Shown in pieces: positions 1 to 7,850 of a stretch of DNA of 22,776 bases; the first letter of the stretch is position 1, and every line of letters begins with the position of its first letter. The stretch comes from Oscillospiraceae bacterium. Its GTDB lineage: Bacteria; Bacillota; Clostridia; Oscillospirales; Ruminococcaceae. The DNA is taken from NCBI GenBank assembly GCA_014796735.1, contig JAAVIG010000127.1:1-22776 (forward strand), read 5' to 3'. The notes beneath the pieces are model-generated. The model saw only the letters and a program-made list of their open reading frames with translations. It was not told the origin of the DNA and did not search any database. The position numbers were made by a program, and so were the translations under genes.

Positions 1-1119
1 CTGTGGGTTATCCCCACGGTAGGCTGCGTTAACGCGCAGGCTAAGGCTATTGTTTCGGAGTTCCTTAAAAGGAATGGTGAGCATGAGGGAGTAGACGGCG
101 TGTTTACTTACACTCACCCCTATGGCTGTTCGCAGATAGGCGAAGACCATATCCGCACCCGCACCATACTCCAAAGAATGGTTAAGCACCCCAACTGCGG
201 CGGCGTATTGGTATTGGGCTTAGGCTGCGAAAACAACCGCATGGATATTTTTAAGGAAACGTTAGGCGATTATGACCAAGACCGCACCAAGTTTCTTGTG
301 GCGCAGGACGTTGAGGACGAAATAGAGGAGGGCGTAAAGCTCCTTGAAAAGCTGTACCAAAAGGCAAAGGACGATAAGCGCGAGGAAGTCGACATCTCAT
401 GTCTTAAGGTAGGCTTAAAATGCGGCGGCTCGGACGGTCTTTCGGGAATCACCGCCAATCCCCTTGTAGGAAGATTTTCCGATTACATGGCAGCAATAGG
501 CGGCACCACCGTTCTTACCGAAGTACCCGAAATGTTCGGAGCCGAACAGCTGCTTATGGACAGAGCAAAGGACGAGGAGACCTTCAACAAAATAGTAAAG
601 CTTGTAAACGGCTTTAAGGAATACTATCAGAAGCACGACCAGCCCGTATACGAAAATCCCTCTCCCGGAAACAAAGCGGGCGGCATCACCACCTTAGAAG
701 ATAAATCCTTGGGCTGCACTCAGAAGTCGGGCTCGGGCGAGGTGTGCGACGTGCTGTTTGACGGCGACTCTTTATCCGCTAACGGACTTAATTTGCTGAA
801 CGGTCCGGGTAACGATATGGTAGCGGTAACCAATCTTGCGAGTGCGGGCTGTCATATCGTACTGTTTACCACAGGGCGCGGTACTCCCTTCGGCGGATTT
901 GTGCCTACCATAAAAATTTCCACCAACTCCGACCTTGCAAAAAGAAAATCCAACTGGATCGATTTTGACGCGGGCGGAATTGCCGCAGGGGACAGCTTTG
1001 AGGATAAGCTGGAGCAGCTTGTGGATTTAATTGTCGAAACGGCTAACGGGAAGCAGACGGTTAATGAGAGGTATAATTCAAGGGATATTGCTATATTTAA
1101 GTCTGGAGTTACCTTGTAA
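1..1119 (+). CDS. uxaA: Altronate dehydratase, C-terminal part (5' end outside window)
   Basis: The reading frame is open from base 1 and gives 372 residues. UxaA dehydrates D-altronate to 2-keto-3-deoxygluconate in galacturonate catabolism, in the cytoplasm. Family signatures seen: IPTVGCVN at the very start, THPYGCSQ, LGLGCENN, CGGSDGLSGITANPLVG and a C-terminal block with TGRGTPFGG. Full UxaA proteins are about 490-500 residues with a small N-terminal SAF-type domain; that domain and the linker are missing only because the window starts here. The GTG near base 100 is an internal valine codon, not a start. The gene ends 32 bases before the first accessory gene, with no obvious terminator. 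uxaC, 3 kb downstream on the same strand, belongs to the same pathway. Very similar sugar-acid dehydratases (GarD family) are the main alternative, but the uxaC neighbour favours UxaA. Confidence 0.9.
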   Translation: MWVIPTVGCVNAQAKAIVSEFLKRNGEHEGVDGVFTYTHPYGCSQIGEDHIRTRTILQRMVKHPNCGGVLVLGLGCENNRMDIFKETLGDYDQDRTKFLVAQDVEDEIEEGVKLLEKLYQKAKDDKREEVDISCLKVGLKCGGSDGLSGITANPLVGRFSDYMAAIGGTTVLTEVPEMFGAEQLLMDRAKDEETFNKIVKLVNGFKEYYQKHDQPVYENPSPGNKAGGITTLEDKSLGCTQKSGSGEVCDVLFDGDSLSANGLNLLNGPGNDMVAVTNLASAGCHIVLFTTGRGTPFGGFVPTIKISTNSDLAKRKSNWIDFDAGGIAAGDSFEDKLEQLVDLIVETANGKQTVNERYNSRDIAIFKSGVTL

Positions 1120-1151
1120 CCGTGAAGCATGATTTTTCCGGAGGTGTGGCA

Positions 1152-1568
1152 ATGATAAACATTGAGTACTGTGAAAATTTAGATGATGATATTTCCGGCT
1201 TGATTGATACCGAGTTTAACAAATTCGCCGATAAAAACGGCGTGATATGCGATTATACACCTTTTTGCTTTATCGCTGAGGAGGATAACAGGGTCATCGG
1301 TGTGATTAAGGGCCATTCATATTATAATGAGGTCCATATCGGTGAGCTTATCGTTCTTGAGCAATACCGCAAAAAGCATATCGGAACAAAGCTTGTTGAA
1401 GCTGTTGAAAAATATTGCGCCGACAGAGGATTTGAAAGCATTACCTTAAGCACCTACGGCTTTCAGGCTCCCGAATTTTATAAAAAATGCGGATTTGAGG
1501 TTGAATTTATCAGGGAGGATAAGAAAAATTCAAAGCTGACAAAATATTTTTTGATCAAGCATATTTAA
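1152..1568 (+). CDS. GNAT-family N-acetyltransferase
   Basis: A 138-residue protein with the single-domain GNAT layout. It has the beta-strand with FIAEEDNRVIGVIKG, then HIGELIVLEQYRKKHIGTKLVEAVEKYC, where the acetyl-CoA loop reads R-K-K-H-I-G (the usual first glycine of RxxGxG is histidine), and the late motif FYKKCGFEVE. The substrate cannot be told from sequence. I chose the ATG at 1152 because GGAGGTG (1140-1146) sits about 5 bases upstream; a GTG 30 bases earlier in frame has no such site and would begin almost at the uxaA stop. It opens a run of small AT-richer genes that separates uxaA from uxaC. Tight spacing to the next GNAT gene (24 bases) suggests co-transcription. Confidence 0.8.
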   Translation: MINIEYCENLDDDISGLIDTEFNKFADKNGVICDYTPFCFIAEEDNRVIGVIKGHSYYNEVHIGELIVLEQYRKKHIGTKLVEAVEKYCADRGFESITLSTYGFQAPEFYKKCGFEVEFIREDKKNSKLTKYFLIKHI

Positions 1569-1592
1569 AGCGTTCTCATTGAAAGGAGAAAT

Positions 1593-2039
1593 ATGTCTTT
1601 CGTTTTTTCCGATAAATTTGACAATATTCTTTTCAATAGCCTATCTTTAAAAATAACCGAAAAAAATGTCGGTGACAATGTAATGCTGCCTTTCTATTAT
1701 TACGACATATTTAATCCCGAAAAAGAAAATGTAGGGAAAATAAGTATTCGTATCGGACATAACTTTCATTCTTACTATAATGGCAATATAGGTTATGAAG
1801 TTTTCAAAGAATATCAGGGCAGCGGATACGCTTATAAAGCCTGTCAAGCAATTCTTGATGTAGCGAGATTTCACCGCATGGATCATATTGTTATTACCTG
1901 TGATGAAAATAATATCGCCTCTTACAAGACTATTGAAAAGCTCGGCGCCGAACTTGTGGAAATATGTGATGTGCCGAAAGAGTATTTTGCTTGGTATGAG
2001 GGTATGGAAAGAAAGAGGATATATAAGCTGAGTTTATAA
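1593..2039 (+). CDS. GNAT-family acetyltransferase (RimJ/RimL-like)
   Basis: A 148-residue protein of the Acetyltransf_3 type. The core is GNIGYEVFKEYQGSGYAYKA, with the acetyl-CoA loop Q-G-S-G-Y-A matching Q/RxxGxG/A, followed by the ITCDENNIASYKTIEKLGAE region; the N(I/A)xSxxxxEKLGA pattern is typical of RimJ/RimL-like acetyltransferases. AAAGGAGA lies just upstream of the ATG. It is not a close paralogue of the preceding GNAT: lengths and motifs differ. The substrate is unknown. About 80 AT-rich bases follow before the PIN gene; I see no clear terminator or promoter in them. Confidence 0.8.
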   Translation: MSFVFSDKFDNILFNSLSLKITEKNVGDNVMLPFYYYDIFNPEKENVGKISIRIGHNFHSYYNGNIGYEVFKEYQGSGYAYKACQAILDVARFHRMDHIVITCDENNIASYKTIEKLGAELVEICDVPKEYFAWYEGMERKRIYKLSL

Positions 2040-2122
2040 AGTCCGATTTGTCACGCGTTTTAAAAAAGGATAACTTATATAAAATTCTTGAGTGAAAAAT
2101 AAACTAAAAAGGAAAAAGCAAA

Positions 2123-2569
2123 GTGAGAGTTTATTTAGATAACTGTTGTTACAATCGCCCTTATGACAATCAATCCAATATAAGGATTTATCTTGAAACA
2201 GAAGCAAAGCTGCATATACAAGAAATGATCAAAAACCGCGAATTGGAATTGGTAACATCTTATATGCTATACTATGAGAACGATAAAAATCGCTCTTTGG
2301 CAAAGAAACAAGCCATTATGAATTTTATCATGGAAAATGAATCGTTCTATGTCGGAGTTGAACGAAGTGAAGATGTAAATCGTTTAGCTGCGATTGTTAT
2401 GCAAACAGGAGTAAAGGAAAAGGACGCTGTTCATGTGACTTGTGCAATTATGGCACAGTGCAGTTACTTTATCACTACCGATGATAGGCTGCTAAAATAT
2501 ACAAATGATAAAATACGATTAGTTACACCGTGTGAATTTATAAGAATATTGGAGGTGAACAACACATGA
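2123..2569 (+). CDS. PIN-domain protein, candidate toxin-type ribonuclease
   Basis: A 148-residue protein starting at GTG (AAAAAGGA about 10 bases upstream). The N-terminus MRVYLDNCCYNRPYDN carries the first acidic residue of the PIN fold (Asp5). A conserved acidic site follows in YYENDKN, then KDAVHVTCAIMAQC with the third acidic position, and FITTDDRLLK, the C-terminal PIN motif. PIN domains bind Mg/Mn through this acidic cluster and usually cut RNA; VapC-type toxins are the best known. The stop codon overlaps the ATG of the next gene by four bases (ATGA), so the two are translationally coupled. The toxin-first order is the reverse of most vapBC pairs. A solitary, non-toxin PIN nuclease is the alternative. 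Confidence 0.8.
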   Translation: MRVYLDNCCYNRPYDNQSNIRIYLETEAKLHIQEMIKNRELELVTSYMLYYENDKNRSLAKKQAIMNFIMENESFYVGVERSEDVNRLAAIVMQTGVKEKDAVHVTCAIMAQCSYFITTDDRLLKYTNDKIRLVTPCEFIRILEVNNT

Positions 2570-2790
2570 ATAACACAGTTAAAATTGTAGACATGGGGTT
2601 CTCTTGTCTTGTAGAGAAAATGGGAGTGATAGATGCCGAAAGATTTATTGCTGCAATTAAACGTGATGATTTTGATTATACCGTTTGGCAGCGGGAATAT
2701 TTTGATAATATGAAGCCCGGGCAAATTATGGAGGAAGCGGTTTTGCACGCGAAAAATCACCCTCACGACGGTGTGGGAAAGCATATATAA
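2566..2790 (+). CDS. Small protein coupled to the PIN gene, candidate antitoxin
   Basis: A 74-residue acidic protein with no family I can name with certainty. Its ATG overlaps the PIN gene's stop, and GGAGGTGA (2551-2558) lies at ideal distance inside the upstream coding end, which marks it as a real gene. The sequence has a helix-rich middle (IDAERFIAAIKRDDFDYTVWQREYFDNM) and a charged C-terminus. No DNA-binding motif such as a clear ribbon-helix-helix or AbrB fold is visible. The coupling to a PIN protein suggests an antitoxin or a cofactor of it; this is inference from position only. Confidence 0.65.
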   Translation: MNNTVKIVDMGFSCLVEKMGVIDAERFIAAIKRDDFDYTVWQREYFDNMKPGQIMEEAVLHAKNHPHDGVGKHI

Positions 2791-2816
2791 AACTATATTA
2801 TTATAGGTAAAGAATA

Positions 2817-3005
2817 ATGGCAGAAAGACCAAAAATCAGCCCGAATTTCACCATCGAAGACATCCACAAAATCCGCGAATACAATTATGAGATAACAAAA
2901 AACATGACCGATGAAGAAAAGCTGATTTACTACAATACGCCGAAATCAGATGCGGAAGAACGGATAAAACGCATAAGGGAAAAGCATATTAAACAAAAAT
3001 CATAA
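2817..3005 (+). CDS. Small charged hypothetical protein
   Basis: A 62-residue protein, very rich in Lys, Glu and Ile, predicted mostly helical: FTIEDIHKIREYNYEITKN, then MTDEEKLIYYN and a basic tail of KRIREKHIKQKS. A weak AGGT site lies about 8 bases before the ATG. It sits 26 bases after the PIN partner gene and 9 bases before the Nudix gene. Short proteins with this IHKIREYNYE-like start look familiar from gut Firmicutes next to toxin-antitoxin-like genes, but I cannot name a family. It could be a second antitoxin-like partner or an unrelated small protein. Confidence 0.55.
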   Translation: MAERPKISPNFTIEDIHKIREYNYEITKNMTDEEKLIYYNTPKSDAEERIKRIREKHIKQKS

Positions 3006-3014
3006 GGTGAATAC

Positions 3015-3473
3015 ATGGAAAACAACAGAAAGCTGTCCGCAAGCTGTGTAGTAATCAAAAACAACGCTGTTTTACTGGTTAAGCACACCTACGGAAGCGC
3101 AAAGGGAAAATACCTGATTCCCGGCGGGTTCAGCGAAAACGGCGAAATGCCGCAGATAACCGCCGAAAGAGAAGTACTGGAGGAAACGGGCGTAACCGTT
3201 AAAGCTAAAGACTTATTGGCGGTAAGATTTACAACGGAAGAGGTCTGGTGTATATTTACCGCCGAATATTCGGAGGGCGAGCCTGTTTCCGATAACTGCG
3301 AGAATGAAGAAGCGATATTTATGCCGATAGATGAATTATTAGCGTCGGAAAATGTTGTTGCCACAACAAAAGAGATCGTAAAATCGGCATTAGATGTGAA
3401 TACAGCTGTATTAAGAAAATCGGATTTTGTCAATTCAAAATTTGACGGCAGTACATGGCAGTTATTTATCTGA
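3015..3473 (+). CDS. Nudix hydrolase
   Basis: A 152-residue Nudix protein. The complete Nudix box lies at about residues 37-60: G, five residues, E, seven residues (MPQITAE), then REVLEETGV, matching GX5EX7REUXEEXGU with all metal-binding glutamates. Such enzymes hydrolyse nucleoside diphosphates linked to another moiety; the exact substrate cannot be read. AAGGTGA lies 5 bases before the ATG, and the previous gene stops 9 bases upstream, so the two are likely one transcript. About 80 bases without a visible gene follow before the membrane protein. Confidence 0.88.
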   Translation: MENNRKLSASCVVIKNNAVLLVKHTYGSAKGKYLIPGGFSENGEMPQITAEREVLEETGVTVKAKDLLAVRFTTEEVWCIFTAEYSEGEPVSDNCENEEAIFMPIDELLASENVVATTKEIVKSALDVNTAVLRKSDFVNSKFDGSTWQLFI

Positions 3474-3554
3474 ATTCCGAAGCGGTAAATCGGGTTCTCG
3501 TCAGATCGCGGGCGACGGCTGTAACAAAGCGGAATTTGTGAATTGGAGATTGAC

Positions 3555-4007
3555 ATGGATAATAGTAATGAAAATAGAGTTAACCTGTCGCCAAAGAAGT
3601 TTCCCGGCGTTCTTTTCACTCTTATTTTCTTTTTTGGAACAATGCTGATCGCGTTTGCGGCGGAATTTTTAGTCGACGTCGATATTGTCGCTTTAGGCTT
3701 GATCGGTATTTCGCTTGGATTCCTCATTTTTGGCATCATTCTCTGCATAAAGAGAAAGTTTAATTGTCTGGAATTTTGTGGGGAGATTATCGTAACCGAA
3801 ATTGTACTTGCAGTATTGATCCTTCCAACGGGATTGCTGGGAAAATTTGTTGAATTCAGAAATCAATTTGATTATTATTGGGAAGGCGGCTGGTTTAAAG
3901 GTATACAATGGGTCTTATATCCGTGTATTCCCGCTGTATTTCTCTTTTTGCTTGCCCTGATAGCGGGGTTTATGCATTTGTTTCGCTATATAAGAAATAC
4001 CGTATAA
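3555..4007 (+). CDS. Small four-helix membrane protein, unknown function
   Basis: A 150-residue integral membrane protein. Four hydrophobic segments are seen at roughly residues 18-38, 45-65, 77-95 and 120-143, with a polar loop rich in aromatic residues (FDYYWEGGWFKGIQW) between the third and fourth and a basic C-terminal end. I use the ATG at 3555 because TTGGAG ends about 6 bases upstream; a TTG four codons earlier overlaps that ribosome site. No family is recognised. It is the last of the small accessory genes before uxaC, after which 82 bases of AT-rich DNA follow. Confidence 0.65.
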   Translation: MDNSNENRVNLSPKKFPGVLFTLIFFFGTMLIAFAAEFLVDVDIVALGLIGISLGFLIFGIILCIKRKFNCLEFCGEIIVTEIVLAVLILPTGLLGKFVEFRNQFDYYWEGGWFKGIQWVLYPCIPAVFLFLLALIAGFMHLFRYIRNTV

Positions 4008-4089
4008 AAAATATTTGGGTTTATCGGTAGACTATAACGCAAAAAATTATTTTAAAAAATAAACATCAATTAAGAAAGGAATGATCCCA

Positions 4090-5484
4090 ATGAAAAACTT
4101 CATGGACAAAGACTTCGTTCTTAAAAACCAAACGGCTCAAACCCTCTACGACAACTACGCAAAGGATATGCCTATCTTCGATTTTCACTGTCACCTGAAT
4201 ATCGAAGAGATCTACAACGACAAGAAATTCAGCTCCATTACCGAGGCGTGGCTCGGCGGAGACCACTACAAATGGCGCCTTATGCGTGAAATGGGCGTTG
4301 ACGAAAGCTACATTACCGGCGACAAGGGCGATTACGAAAAATTCTTAAAATACGCCGAGGTAATGCCCTACGCTATCGGCAACCCGATCTACCACTGGAC
4401 TCACCTTGAGCTGCGCCGTTTCTTCGGTATTGATGAGATACTTTCACCCAAAACCGCCGAAACCATTTACAACAAAGCTAACGAAAAGCTTCAGACACTG
4501 ACCGCGCGCAAGCTTATCAAAATGGGCAACGTTAAAAAGCTGTTTACTACCGACGACCCTATTGACGACCTGCACTTCCACAAGCTGTTAAAGGAAGACA
4601 AGAGCTTTGACGTTGAGGTTGCTCCCGCTTTCCGTCCCGACAAGGCTATAAATATCGAGCTTAACACCTTTGTGCCTTACATAGCTAAGCTCGCGGACGC
4701 GGCGGACGTTAAGATCGACGGCATAGACGGTCTTTGCGAGGCACTGACAAAGCGCATTGAGTATTTTGACAGCGTAGGCTGCGTATGCTCAGACCACGCT
4801 TTGGACGTTGTAATGTTCATGCCCGCCGAAAAAGAACAGGTTGACAAGATACTCAAAAAGGCTTTGGCAGGCGACGATCTTACAAGAAACGAGATCGAGC
4901 AGTACAAGGGCTATATCCTTGTTCATCTCGGCAAGCAGTATGCAAGACTCCACTGGGTTCAGCAGTACCATATCGGCGCGCTGCGCAACAACTCCGCAAG
5001 ATATATGAGACTTCTGGGACCCGACACGGGCTTTGACGCTATTGAGGATCAGACCTTTGCAAAGAAGCTTTCAATGCTTTTGGACACCTTGGACAGCACC
5101 GACGAGCTGCCCAAAACGATTCTGTACTGCCTGAATCCCCGCGACAATGAGGTTTTGGCAACCATTATCAACTGCTTCCAGCAGGGCGGTATAGTTGGCA
5201 AAATGCAGTTCGGCTCGGCATGGTGGTTCAACGATCAGAAAGACGGCATGGAAAGACAGCTTATGGCGTTGTCACAGGTGGGACTGCTCAGCAAGTTTGT
5301 TGGCATGCTTACCGACAGCCGCAGCTTTTTGTCTTATACCCGTCATGAGTACTTCAGACGTATTCTCTGCAATATGTTAGGTACGCTTATCGAGGAGGGC
5401 GAATATCCCAACGAGGTCGAGTTCGTGGGTGAGATCGTTAAGGATATTTGCTATAATAACGCAATAAATTATTTTACAAAGTAA
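4090..5484 (+). CDS. uxaC: Uronate isomerase (glucuronate/galacturonate isomerase)
   Basis: A 464-residue protein close in length and pattern to E. coli UxaC. It converts D-galacturonate to tagaturonate and D-glucuronate to fructuronate in the cytoplasm. Family blocks are present throughout: FDFHCHL (His33 and His35, the amidohydrolase-like metal site), GDHYKWR, GNPIYHWTHLELRR, TTDDPIDDL, SDHALDVVMF, WVQQYHIGALRNN, LLGPDTGFD, YCLNPRDNEVL and GMLTDSRSFLSYTRHEYFRRILC. The first ATG at 4081 overlaps the ribosome site; starting at 4090 gives MKNFMDKDF, which aligns with the family N-terminus and is 9 bases from AAAGGA. Pathway partner of uxaA upstream; uxaB (tagaturonate reductase) and uxuAB are not in the window. 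Confidence 0.96.
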   Translation: MKNFMDKDFVLKNQTAQTLYDNYAKDMPIFDFHCHLNIEEIYNDKKFSSITEAWLGGDHYKWRLMREMGVDESYITGDKGDYEKFLKYAEVMPYAIGNPIYHWTHLELRRFFGIDEILSPKTAETIYNKANEKLQTLTARKLIKMGNVKKLFTTDDPIDDLHFHKLLKEDKSFDVEVAPAFRPDKAINIELNTFVPYIAKLADAADVKIDGIDGLCEALTKRIEYFDSVGCVCSDHALDVVMFMPAEKEQVDKILKKALAGDDLTRNEIEQYKGYILVHLGKQYARLHWVQQYHIGALRNNSARYMRLLGPDTGFDAIEDQTFAKKLSMLLDTLDSTDELPKTILYCLNPRDNEVLATIINCFQQGGIVGKMQFGSAWWFNDQKDGMERQLMALSQVGLLSKFVGMLTDSRSFLSYTRHEYFRRILCNMLGTLIEEGEYPNEVEFVGEIVKDICYNNAINYFTK

Positions 5485-5561
5485 GGACTTTATAATACAA
5501 GATCTCTGTAAACAAAAATAAATAATAGTATTATATCAAATTCTTTCAGGAGGAATTTAAA

Positions 5562-6233
5562 ATGACCGAAAATGAAGCTCGCGAAGCTATCTGCGAGGTT
5601 GGACACAATTTGTGGCAGCTGGGCTTTGTAGCAGCCAACGACGGAAACATTTCCGTAAAGCTGGACGAGGACGTGTTTGTCGCTACTCCAACAGGTACCA
5701 GCAAGCGCATACTCCGTCCCGAAATGCTTGTAATGGTAAACGGAAAAAACGAGGTAATAAAGGAAGCTCCCGGCTATAAGCCATCTTCCGAATTTAAAAT
5801 GCACTTAAGCTGCTATCAGGAGAGACCCGACATCACGGCGGTAGTACACGCTCACCCCCCCACAGCCACCGGATTTGCCATTGCACATATCCCTCTTGAC
5901 GATTACTCCATGCCCGAAGCGGTTATTTTCTTGGGCAGCGTCCCCATTGCTCCCTACGACACTCCCGGCTCGGTGGGACTTGCCGAATCCATAAAGCCGT
6001 TTTTGCAGTATCACGACACGATCTTAATGGAAAATCACGGCGTTGTTTCGGTGGGCGTTGACCTGACTCAGGCGTATTACCGCATGGAAACCGTGGAGCA
6101 CTATGCTAAGGTCTCGTTAGTGGCAAGGCAGCTTGGCGGTGCGCATCCGCTTACAAGAGAAAAAATCGACGAGTGTATCGAGATAGGAAAGGGCTGCCCT
6201 CTCCGTCATCCCGGTTACAGAAAGTATTCCTGA
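5562..6233 (+). CDS. Class II (AraD/FucA-type) sugar-phosphate aldolase
   Basis: A 223-residue zinc aldolase of the AraD/FucA family. NDGNIS (residues 27-31) forms the phosphate loop, Glu77 in SSEFKMH is the catalytic position, and His96/His98 (VHAHPP) with His159 (MENHG) are the zinc ligands. The length matches L-fuculose-1-phosphate aldolase (about 215 residues) rather than E. coli RhaD (about 274). The next gene, 18 bases downstream, is rhamnulokinase, so the likely product split is L-rhamnulose-1-phosphate or L-fuculose-1-phosphate to dihydroxyacetone phosphate and L-lactaldehyde. AGGAGGAA stands 9 bases before the ATG. L-ribulose-5-phosphate 4-epimerases share the fold but are less likely here. 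Activity on rhamnulose-1-phosphate is inferred from the neighbour. Confidence 0.85.
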   Translation: MTENEAREAICEVGHNLWQLGFVAANDGNISVKLDEDVFVATPTGTSKRILRPEMLVMVNGKNEVIKEAPGYKPSSEFKMHLSCYQERPDITAVVHAHPPTATGFAIAHIPLDDYSMPEAVIFLGSVPIAPYDTPGSVGLAESIKPFLQYHDTILMENHGVVSVGVDLTQAYYRMETVEHYAKVSLVARQLGGAHPLTREKIDECIEIGKGCPLRHPGYRKYS

Positions 6234-6251
6234 TACTGGCAAAGGTGATTT

Positions 6252-7673
6252 ATGAAAAAGGTTTTAATTTTTGACTTCGGAGGCTCATCGGGCCGAGCGC
6301 TGCTTTGCAGCTACGAAAACAAAAGCTTCGTTTCTACCGAGATACACCGTTTTACCAACACTCCCATCGTATCGGGCGGGAAAACCTGCTGGAATATCGA
6401 CATGATTTTCAGAGAGGTGGATAAGGCTATCGACAAAGCGGGAGATTACGGATTTGACGCCGTGTCGATAGATACATGGGGAGTAGATTTCGCGCTGCTG
6501 GACGAAGACGGCAAGTTTGTACAGAAGCCCGTATGCTACCGCGACGGGCGCACCGACGGTATTCCCGAAAAGCTTTTTGAGGAAATTCCCGAAAAGGAGT
6601 TGTACATGCGCTCGGGCATCAAGCAAATGCAGATAAATACCATGTATCAGCTGCTTGCGATACAAAAGAAGGAGCCGAATGTTCTTGCGAGCGCTTATCA
6701 CATGCTTATGATGCCCGACCTTATAGCGTACAAGTTAACGGGAGAAACGGTGAACGAGTACACCGAAGCCACCACAACGGGTCTCATTGACCCAAAAACA
6801 AAGGACTGGGACTGGGAGCTTATTGACAGGCTGAAACTTCCCAAGCGTATTTTCGGAAAGATAGTTACACCGGGAAGCCGTATAGGCTGCCTTAAAGCGG
6901 AGTATACCGACAGGGAAATACCCGTATTCGCCGCCCCCTCTCACGATACCGCCAGCGCGGTATTGGCGGTTCCGTCCTCGGAAAAAAAGTTTGCCTATAT
7001 AAGCTGCGGTACGTGGGCTTTGTTCGGCACGGAGCTGAAAGAACCTATCATAAACGATCTGTCCTTTGAAAGCGATCTTACCAACGAGGGCGGTTACGGC
7101 GGCACTACAACATTCCTCAAAAATATAACGGGAACGTGGTTTTTGCAGGAGTGCAGAAGATATTTCAACTCCAACGGCGAGGTGTTTACCTACAACGATA
7201 TGGAGGCTTTCGCAAGAAGCGCGCCGCCCTTTATAGCAAAAATCAATCCCAACGACCCCTCTTTTTTAAAGAGCGGCGATATGCCCAAAAAGGTGCTTGA
7301 ATACTGCGAGAAGACGGGACAAACAAAGCCCAAGTCAATTGCGCAGACCTTAAGGGTGATCTACGAAAGCCTTGCGGCGGAATTTTCCAAAACCCTTGAG
7401 GACTTGGAAAGGATCACGGGATACACCTACCCCGCGGTATATATTTTCGGCGGCGGCTCCAAGGACGGCTTTTTGTGTCAGCTTACCGCCGACGCTACGG
7501 GCAGAACGGTGATCGCGGGCCCCACGGAGGCTACCGCTATCGGAAATGCCATGAGTACGCTTATTGCGCTGGGTGAAATAAAGGACATTGCCGAAGCAAG
7601 AATGATAGTAAGGCGCGGAGCAGAGGTCAAGGAGTTTTTGCCCGATCTGACCGACGGCGACGGAAGACGATAG
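6252..7673 (+). CDS. rhaB: Rhamnulokinase (FGGY family)
   Basis: A 473-residue sugar kinase phosphorylating L-rhamnulose (possibly L-fuculose) with ATP. The N-terminal FGGY domain starts FDFGGSSGR; SIDTWGVDFALLD (about 72-84) and PVCYRDGRTDG follow, and NTMYQL and MMPDLIAYKLTGE are RhaB-like. The C-terminal domain has SHDTASAV with catalytic-base Asp232, SCGTWALFGTE, and the nucleotide-binding FGGGSKDGFLCQLTADATGR. The Asp-Thr-Trp-Gly-Val and RDGRT blocks separate rhamnulokinase from xylulokinase and glycerol kinase. It sits 18 bases after the aldolase, with a ribosome site AAAGGTGA about 5 bases before the ATG. The rhamnose isomerase needed to feed it is not in the window. Confidence 0.92.
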   Translation: MKKVLIFDFGGSSGRALLCSYENKSFVSTEIHRFTNTPIVSGGKTCWNIDMIFREVDKAIDKAGDYGFDAVSIDTWGVDFALLDEDGKFVQKPVCYRDGRTDGIPEKLFEEIPEKELYMRSGIKQMQINTMYQLLAIQKKEPNVLASAYHMLMMPDLIAYKLTGETVNEYTEATTTGLIDPKTKDWDWELIDRLKLPKRIFGKIVTPGSRIGCLKAEYTDREIPVFAAPSHDTASAVLAVPSSEKKFAYISCGTWALFGTELKEPIINDLSFESDLTNEGGYGGTTTFLKNITGTWFLQECRRYFNSNGEVFTYNDMEAFARSAPPFIAKINPNDPSFLKSGDMPKKVLEYCEKTGQTKPKSIAQTLRVIYESLAAEFSKTLEDLERITGYTYPAVYIFGGGSKDGFLCQLTADATGRTVIAGPTEATAIGNAMSTLIALGEIKDIAEARMIVRRGAEVKEFLPDLTDGDGRR

Positions 7674-7794
7674 CTATCTGTACTTTTTTATCTGTTTCAT
7701 CAGTGATTTTGGAGACTTTGATCGGTTTGTGAAAATAGTCAAAAAAACATAATTATTTGGTTTCATATTCAGCAACTATTTTTTGCGTTTTACC

Positions 7795-7823
7795 TTGAAA
7801 TTTTTTTCCGTAAAGGTTATAAT
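7795..7823 (+). promoter_or_regulatory. Sigma-A type promoter of the BTAD regulator gene
   Basis: TTGAAA at 7795-7800, 17 bases of spacer, and TATAAT at 7818-7823. The start of transcription is expected near 7830, giving a leader of about 100 bases before the ATG at 7930. This also argues against any start codon upstream of 7830 for the regulator. Confidence 0.75.
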
Positions 7824-7850
7824 TTTAACAGGTTCTGTTTTGTGCAGAAA

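Noticed and set aside
2048..2083. Possible promoter before the PIN gene (TTGTCA with TATAAA)
   Set aside because: Spacing between the hexamers is 24 bases; at 17 bases only TAACTT is found, a poor -10.
3089..3748. 219-codon open frame on the minus strand
   Set aside because: It is antisense to the Nudix gene, whose box is intact, and to the membrane protein; its translation is low-complexity Ser/Asn-rich with no motif.
5491..5496. TATAAT before the class II aldolase gene as a promoter
   Set aside because: No usable -35 at 16-18 bases; the nearest TTTACA is only 12 bases away. AT-rich spacer makes a chance match likely.
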